DNA of 11,065 bases. Source: Candidatus Latescibacterota bacterium. Lineage in GTDB: Bacteria > Latescibacterota > UBA2968 > UBA8231. This document shows, in pieces, positions 5,892 through 11,065 of this stretch. Both the position numbers and the translations under genes were made by a program. Location of the stretch: positions 1-11,065 of the forward strand of contig JAJDYK010000153.1 of the NCBI GenBank assembly GCA_022825185.1, read 5' to 3'. The notes under the pieces are model-generated. The model was not told the origin of the DNA. It did no database searches and saw nothing but the letters and a program-made list of their open reading frames with translations. Positions within the stretch are counted from its first letter, which is position 1, and every line of letters starts with the position of its first letter.

Positions 5892-8852
5892 CTACCTTAG
5901 ACTGGCGAAAACCGAGAGAAAGGCCAGCCCCGCCGTGCGCGTCTCGGCGTCGCCATCGACAACTTCGATCGCACGGCGGTCGTAGCGTATGCCGAGCTGA
6001 GCGGTGAGTTCGTAGCCCAAGTAATCTCTGCGGTTGGTCAACTGCACGGCCAAGACTGTGCCTCTGAAATCTCCGGTTCGCTCCCCCGCCCCCAGTTTAG
6101 CCTCGTCGTCTATGAGGTTGTAGAACTGGCGCTGTTCAACGCCGAGGTCAACACTAGAGCTCACTAAGAGTGGGAAACGCACCAAGAACGACCACAAAGC
6201 GTCCCAAGAGCGCCGCTCAGCCAAGTCGCGGTTAAATGGTACCTGGCGCAGAAATTCGCTTTTGAACCTAGGCGAAAGCCACAACTGTCTCCAGTTAAAG
6301 GCATAGTCGATTTTGTCTATTAGCCCAATAAAGCCCGACGTCTTACGGCCATTGCGCCCCTCCGGACCGAGCGGGTCGAAAAGCACCACCGGCTCCCCCT
6401 CCGCATCGAGAATCCTTTCCCCGGCTTCATTGAGAGCAAAGACTGCGTCCACATCGCGCTGACGCCACCAATCCCACTTAAAGCGGTGCCGCGTAGCCCA
6501 GCGTCGCGGACTCTTGTATTCCCAGTCGGCATAGAACGTATTGATCCAAGTATCCTCGGCAGCCAAAAGGTCGGGTACGGGAACGTTGCGCCCACTGACC
6601 TCTTCGACGACGCTACCCAACTCCAGTTCGGGTATAATCCACTGTGAGAGTGGGTCGGGGATGGTGTCCTCAGCCCTTTTGAGCATGTCATAGACCCGCA
6701 AGCTACCCCAAGTAGGCCCAGTCCGCTGATAAGTCAAAATTCCATAGGCCGTCTCATTGCGGCGATTGGTCTCGCGCTGGTCCTGATAGAGGAAACCACC
6801 CATCAAGCGCATCTCTGGATTGACTTGAACTCGGGCGTAGGTATTGTAGCCCCAGTGGTCCTTTTTGTAGGGGTAATCGGGCAAGTCGTCGTTCTCAAAG
6901 CGCTCGGCCCAGCCATTGTTGTTTAAGTCAATGCCAAACAGGAACTCCGGCCGGTCCGAGTGATAGCGCAGGAAAGGCTCCTCGTAGTCGGGAAAAAGAT
7001 TCTCCCGGTCGCCGTTGCTGTTCTGGTTGAAATCCGAGATGAAATCGCCGTTCTCGTCGTAGCCAGGGAAAACCGCTGGATCGGCCACGCCCTCGGAAGT
7101 CACCGTGAAGTTGCTGATCGAAGTCGTTTGCGGCGGAATCAAGCTTCCCTGAAAAATCCGCAATTGGTCCGGGTGCCGGTCGTGGTCGTCGTTGTCGTCG
7201 ACGAAGTCGTAGAGCAGGTTGGTAGCCTCGGGCGAGTAGTCGGCCACGCCGCGGCCATCGACCGGCAGCACACTGGTAGAGTACGTCTCATCCATGCCGA
7301 AGCCCTCCAAAAAGAGCAGCCACGGCCCGGACTTTCGCGCCAAGTTGAACATCCAACCAAGTGCGGTCTCGTCATCGACGATGCCCGAGAAGCTCTCGTG
7401 CTTTTTGCGGTTGATCGCAGGGTATTGACGGTATTGATTGCTGACGTTGAACTCGCCGTAGAAGTCGAAGCCGAAAAAGTCGCGCAGTTCGGCGCTGGCC
7501 CCGAAGATCTGGCTGGCCGTCGGCAGGCCGTAGTCGATGACGACCTCGCGCTGATTGAGTTCGTTCTTGATATTGCCCGGTGCCCGCTCCATGACGATGA
7601 ACTGGGGCTGACCCGAGCGGTTGGTCTGGCGATCGGATGACACCTCCACCCGGTAATCATTGGCCAGCACTAAGCGGAATCTCACGTTCTTGATGGCAGT
7701 AATCGCGTCGGCGGCCTCGGCCAAAGTCAACCCTAAATGCTGCTGCAAAAGCAAGCGCAGGGAGCCTTCCTCAGAGGCATCATCTTCGGGTGCGAGCACG
7801 TACTTGAGCACGATGCTCTCAGCGCCATCGGCGCGCAAAAATCCGTCGCGCAGTTCACCGCCATCTCGCACCGGGCGAAAGCCTATGCCGCTGCCAATGA
7901 TGGTGGTGTCGCGCGCTACTAGCTGTACGCTATCGCCGACTGTGACCTCGCGCATTAGGGTGGTAGTAATTTCCACGTCGTCGCTGAAGAGCACCGCCCC
8001 TCCTTCGCCATCCTCGGGCGAATCATCTGCAAGCCTAACTACCAGTAGGTTCAGTTGGCGGTCGAGTTGACCCGAAGTCAACTGGCCTTTGAGTGGGTTG
8101 CCCTGAAAACTTTCGCGCGCACCATTGCCGTTGTGGACGTTGACCAGCGTTAGCCCCAGGGTCGCCTGGTCGGCCACGTCGAGTTCAAAACGGCCAGCCG
8201 CCAAGTTGGAAAAATTCTCCAACGAGGCCGTCGGGACATCCGCGTCAATATCGACGATGGGCAGGGTCACCCGCGAAAACAGACCCGTAGCCCGAGTTCG
8301 CCCCGCTGCGAAGCTGGTCACCACGCCGTTGAAGCCGACCTTGTTGAAGGTCATTGGCGTCAACGTGGTGCGGATCTCGTCGCCGACGATAATCGAATAG
8401 TTATAAGTACTGGTTTGGTCCGAGGAGATAATCAAGCGGTCAAACCAGCCCGCGTAGCGGCCCGTCTTGGTGACCGAACTGCTTTCGAAAGCACGCGGCT
8501 GGGTCTGGCGCCAGTCGTAAACGAGGTATCCACGGGTGATAAAATCCCCGTAGGCGTCGTAGAAGTAGTTGCCATCGAGATTGCGGTCTAGGTAGCGGCG
8601 GTAGGGTTCCCTGGCGTAATTGGTGTAATTCCATTGGCGACGCCCATGCTCGCTGAAGAGCTCCTGCGGCATGTACCAGCGCATGACCGTCGGGTCTAAC
8701 ACGTCCATATCGACCGCTGCGCCGACTGAAGAGTAGCGCACCTGCTCGCCCACGCGGTACCCCAAGCGATTGCCGTAATCCATGTCCTGGGCCTCTGATT
8801 CGCCTAGCACCAAGGATAGGACGACGACGAAAACCGCCGTGCGCCTCGACAT
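5892..8852 (-). CDS. A2: large exported, outer-membrane-barrel-like protein, tandem paralogue of A1
   Basis: 986 residues from ATG 8852. I prefer this start because GGGAG lies 6-7 bases upstream and the residues that follow form a signal peptide (MSRRTAVFVVVLSLVLGESEA). The in-frame ATGs at 8870 and 8915 would put charged residues in front of it, and 8915 would overlap A1. The N-terminal half is beta-rich and carries DRNLDGNYFYD near 89-99 and DDSPEDGEGGAVLF near 276-289. The middle has FGFDFYGEF (460-468), acidic loops DDNDDHDRHPD (552-562), DENGDFISDF (599-608) and a perfect EF-hand-type loop DLNNNGWAERFE (642-653), all suggesting calcium binding. The last 330 residues alternate aromatic and polar residues in amphipathic strands and end in LAFLSVFASLR, as expected for an outer-membrane beta-barrel. 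It is clearly homologous to A1 (blocks DYEEPFLRY, DRPEFLFGIDLNNN, DYLGY). I do not recognise the family. Its place between A1 and B, with gaps of 19 and 13 bases, indicates an operon. Confidence 0.9.
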   Translation of the reverse strand: MSRRTAVFVVVLSLVLGESEAQDMDYGNRLGYRVGEQVRYSSVGAAVDMDVLDPTVMRWYMPQELFSEHGRRQWNYTNYAREPYRRYLDRNLDGNYFYDAYGDFITRGYLVYDWRQTQPRAFESSSVTKTGRYAGWFDRLIISSDQTSTYNYSIIVGDEIRTTLTPMTFNKVGFNGVVTSFAAGRTRATGLFSRVTLPIVDIDADVPTASLENFSNLAAGRFELDVADQATLGLTLVNVHNGNGARESFQGNPLKGQLTSGQLDRQLNLLVVRLADDSPEDGEGGAVLFSDDVEITTTLMREVTVGDSVQLVARDTTIIGSGIGFRPVRDGGELRDGFLRADGAESIVLKYVLAPEDDASEEGSLRLLLQQHLGLTLAEAADAITAIKNVRFRLVLANDYRVEVSSDRQTNRSGQPQFIVMERAPGNIKNELNQREVVIDYGLPTASQIFGASAELRDFFGFDFYGEFNVSNQYRQYPAINRKKHESFSGIVDDETALGWMFNLARKSGPWLLFLEGFGMDETYSTSVLPVDGRGVADYSPEATNLLYDFVDDNDDHDRHPDQLRIFQGSLIPPQTTSISNFTVTSEGVADPAVFPGYDENGDFISDFNQNSNGDRENLFPDYEEPFLRYHSDRPEFLFGIDLNNNGWAERFENDDLPDYPYKKDHWGYNTYARVQVNPEMRLMGGFLYQDQRETNRRNETAYGILTYQRTGPTWGSLRVYDMLKRAEDTIPDPLSQWIIPELELGSVVEEVSGRNVPVPDLLAAEDTWINTFYADWEYKSPRRWATRHRFKWDWWRQRDVDAVFALNEAGERILDAEGEPVVLFDPLGPEGRNGRKTSGFIGLIDKIDYAFNWRQLWLSPRFKSEFLRQVPFNRDLAERRSWDALWSFLVRFPLLVSSSVDLGVEQRQFYNLIDDEAKLGAGERTGDFRGTVLAVQLTNRRDYLGYELTAQLGIRYDRRAIEVVDGDAETRTAGLAFLSVFASLR

Positions 8853-8871
8853 CGTTCGCTCCCGTCTCATA

Positions 8872-11065
8872 TTACTCCAGCCCAGCGAAGACCGTAATAA
8901 AACTGGTCGTCTCATTGCTGCTCTCGTCGCTAATCACAAAGGTCCCCGGTCGGTCGCTATTCTCAATCACCTGTTCGGTAAGGATCCTACCGTAGCGCAG
9001 GCCAATCTGGGTCGTCAGCCGATAGCCCAAATAATCCGAAGTGGTTGAGAGCTGCACGGCGACATTGGTCGAACTCAGATCGCCCGTCTCCTGCTGGCGA
9101 CCGGCGGCAATAAGCGCGTTCTCGTCCACGCTCTGGTCGCTGAACCACAACTGCTCTAGCCCGGCTTGAATAATCGTGTGGCGCAGTACCGGCAAGGTCG
9201 CGATCAACTGCGCCGTCGCCGTCCATTCCTCGCGGTCGTCTTCTGCAACGAGAAAAGCCGTCTGGCGCAGAAGCTCGCTTTTGAACCTCGGCTGCAAGTC
9301 CAAACGTCCCAAGCCGTAGGTGTAGTCAACCTTGTTGATCAAGCCAAAAAAGCTGGAGTTGTCCTCCATCAGGCGGCCGTTGGCGTCGCGGGTCTCGGCT
9401 TGGTTCTGGCGGAAGATCTCCCACTTGAGCTTGTTGACCAAGTTCAAGCCTTCGATCCCCTTGTAGTCGAACTGCACAAAGGCGGTGTTGATCCAAGTAT
9501 CCTGCGCCGGGAGAATATCTCGGACTACTGGCTGGATTGGTGCCCCCTCAAAGGGCGTAGGCTCGCGGCGGGCATCGGGGATCGTATCCTTGGCCTGTTT
9601 GATCATATCGAAAACCCGCAGGCGTCCCAAGCCCGCGTAGTTCTTGTCAAAGGTGAACATCGCATAGTTGGTCGCGTTGGTCGCGTCGGTTGTCTGCGAC
9701 TCTTCGTCGGTGCGACCGACAATCAGCCGAGCCTCCGGTAGCAGGTGCACCCCACCAAAGACATTGAATCCCCGACGATCAGGTTTATAGGGAAAGTCGG
9801 GCAAGTCATCGTCCTCAAAGCGGTCAATCCAATTGTTGTTGTTGAGGTCAATGCCGAAGAGAAACTCCGGCCGGTCGACGCCGTAGCGCAGGAACGGCTC
9901 CTCGTAATCGGGAGTGATATTGCCTACAGTGGCATTGTCGTTCTGGTTGAAGTCGGAGATGAAGTCGTTGTTCTGGTCCCAACCTGGGTAGATTGCCCGG
10001 TCGTTGATCGTGCCGAAGCGAACCCAGTCGGGGTAGCGATCTTGATCGTCGTTGTCGTCGACAAACTCGTAGAAGTGTCGCTGGCTATTGTCGTATTGTA
10101 CATCGCCGTTGGCGTTGACCAGAAAGGTAGTGGTCGAATAAGCTTCATCAATGGCGTAGGCCTCGCCATAGAGGAAGTAGGGAAAGTCATCGCGCGAGGC
10201 ACTGAAGTACCAAGCGTCGGATGACTCGGAAGAGATCGCGTGTTTCTTCCCTTCATTGAACAGCGCGGCATTGGGGTACTGAGCATAGCGCTTGTTGCGG
10301 TCCCACTCGCCGTAGAAGTCAAAGCCGAAGGCATCGTCCCCCTCAATGGTAAAGCCGCCGATTAGGTTAGCAGTCGGCAAGCCATAATCGAACTTGATCC
10401 GCTGCAAATTGGAGATGTCCTTCACGTTGCCTTCGGCGCGCCGCAGTACCACGAAGGCTGGCTGGCTGTTGTCGATTACTTCGCTGGTCAACGGGGCCGC
10501 CGGTACCGCCCGCTGGCCCGTCTGGCGATCGGACCACAATTCGACTTTGAAGTCGTTGGCCACTACGTAGTTGAAGTCCACTCCGACAATCGTCGTCGGG
10601 TCTGGGCCGACGTAGGCCGGATCGTTGAAGTCGTAGTTGACGATGATCCGCTCCGGGCCGTCCGCCGCCAAAAAGCCCGGACGCCGGAACCCGCCGAAGA
10701 TGACCGGCCATTCGGAGCCGGGCCGGACCACCTCCTGCAAGGTAGAAACTGTCTCCTTGCCGGTGTCAAAGTCGCGGCTAGTGATCCGCACCTCGTGGCT
10801 GAACAGGGCCGCGCCCCCCTCGCCGTCTTCCGGCGAGTCGTCGCTCAGGATCACTGCAATCGCCGTCAGCGGTGTCGTGCTCTGTCCAGCGGTGAGGCTG
10901 CCGGCGACCAAGTCGCCAGCGAAGAGATCGAGGGTGGTATTGGCGTTGCGGGCATCGACTAGTGTGGCCCCCAGTGTGATGAAGTCGCCGACCTGGAACG
11001 TCGCCCGCCCACCAAACATCGAGGTCGTATTAGTCTGAGAAACCGGCTCAGTGCTGCCGCCGAGG
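8872..11065 (-). CDS. A1: large exported, outer-membrane-barrel-like protein (5' end beyond window)
   Basis: The frame is open from the window edge to TAA at 8874-8872 (730 residues visible). The Met at 11019 is internal, since 15 more in-frame codons lie upstream without a stop. Compared with A2, about 220 N-terminal residues, including the signal peptide, are missing. Shared landmarks in order are LSDDSPEDGEGGAALF, VVANDFKVE.WSDRQT, FGFDFYGEW, DDNDDQDRYPD, DQNNDFISDFNQN, DYEEPFLRY, DRPEFLFGIDLNNNNWIDRFEDDD, DTIPD, DTWIN, PRFKSELLRQ, DYLGY and the closing SFITVFAGLE. The acidic D/N-rich loops look calcium-binding, one fitting DxNxNxxxxxxE. The C-terminal third looks like amphipathic beta-strands of an outer-membrane barrel. 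The stop lies 19 bases before the A2 start. The function is unknown; a surface adhesin-like or porin/transport protein fits equally well. Confidence 0.85.
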   Translation of the reverse strand, partial: LGGSTEPVSQTNTTSMFGGRATFQVGDFITLGATLVDARNANTTLDLFAGDLVAGSLTAGQSTTPLTAIAVILSDDSPEDGEGGAALFSHEVRITSRDFDTGKETVSTLQEVVRPGSEWPVIFGGFRRPGFLAADGPERIIVNYDFNDPAYVGPDPTTIVGVDFNYVVANDFKVELWSDRQTGQRAVPAAPLTSEVIDNSQPAFVVLRRAEGNVKDISNLQRIKFDYGLPTANLIGGFTIEGDDAFGFDFYGEWDRNKRYAQYPNAALFNEGKKHAISSESSDAWYFSASRDDFPYFLYGEAYAIDEAYSTTTFLVNANGDVQYDNSQRHFYEFVDDNDDQDRYPDWVRFGTINDRAIYPGWDQNNDFISDFNQNDNATVGNITPDYEEPFLRYGVDRPEFLFGIDLNNNNWIDRFEDDDLPDFPYKPDRRGFNVFGGVHLLPEARLIVGRTDEESQTTDATNATNYAMFTFDKNYAGLGRLRVFDMIKQAKDTIPDARREPTPFEGAPIQPVVRDILPAQDTWINTAFVQFDYKGIEGLNLVNKLKWEIFRQNQAETRDANGRLMEDNSSFFGLINKVDYTYGLGRLDLQPRFKSELLRQTAFLVAEDDREEWTATAQLIATLPVLRHTIIQAGLEQLWFSDQSVDENALIAAGRQQETGDLSSTNVAVQLSTTSDYLGYRLTTQIGLRYGRILTEQVIENSDRPGTFVISDESSNETTSFITVFAGLE

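Noticed and set aside
7178..7212. GTC/GTT-rich microsatellite-like run
   Set aside because: It is the coding sequence of the conserved acidic loop DDNDDHD in A2, also present in A1. It is not a free repeat.
6960..7640. Plus-strand open frame of 226 codons rich in Val, and a similar one at 9745-10224
   Set aside because: Both are mirror images of the acidic, Asp-rich parts of A2 and A1 (GAC/GAT read backwards gives GTC/ATC). They appear at matching places because the sense genes are paralogous.
8853..8915. Upstream start codons for A2 at 8915 and 8870
   Set aside because: 8915 overlaps the end of A1 and puts a non-signal stretch before the signal peptide; 8870 has no SD. ATG 8852 has GGGAG at the right distance and starts a normal signal peptide.

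Overview
The window looks like ordinary chromosomal DNA from an uncultured, diderm (Gram-negative-type) bacterium. All six supported genes lie on the minus strand and are read from high to low coordinates. Several secreted proteins carry FlgD-Ig/type IX secretion-like tails, discoidin-like or CBM9-like beta-sandwich domains, or outer-membrane-barrel-like C-termini. This mix is typical of the FCB superphylum, and a Latescibacterota-like lineage is my best guess. Clear Shine-Dalgarno sequences and a consensus-type TATAAT box argue against classical Bacteroidota. The taxonomic placement is inference, because no marker gene is present. I see no RNA genes, mobile elements, CRISPR arrays or attachment sites, and no gene-free stretch above 300 bases; the two largest gaps are 146 and 112 bases.

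Layout in order of transcription: (1) 11065-8872, a large secreted or outer-membrane-like protein whose start lies beyond the window (called A1 here); (2) 8852-5892, its complete tandem paralogue A2; (3) 5878-4136, a polytopic membrane protein B with conserved intramembrane histidines and C-terminal TPR repeats. These three are separated by only 19 and 13 bases and look like one operon. (4) 3989-3063, a secreted, cysteine-containing CBM9-like protein C. It has its own likely promoter, a structured leader, a very strong ribosome binding site and a strong intrinsic terminator at 3027-2997, so it appears to be an independently controlled gene. (5) 2950-1025, a secreted discoidin-like/FlgD-Ig protein D2, followed after about 17 bases by (6) 1007-1, its tandem paralogue D1, cut off by the window edge.

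How they may work together (inference): every gene encodes an envelope or exported product. Two adjacent duplicated families (A1/A2 and D2/D1) flank a histidine-rich inner-membrane protein and a small sugar-binding-type secreted protein. This could be a surface-display, polysaccharide-binding or envelope-assembly module. None of the large proteins can be assigned a known function by reading alone. The most unusual items are the A1/A2 family, with EF-hand-like loops in front of a barrel-like C-terminus; the membrane protein B, whose histidine layout recalls the Brp/Blh carotene dioxygenases but is fused to TPRs; and protein C, whose predicted mature N-terminus is a histidine.
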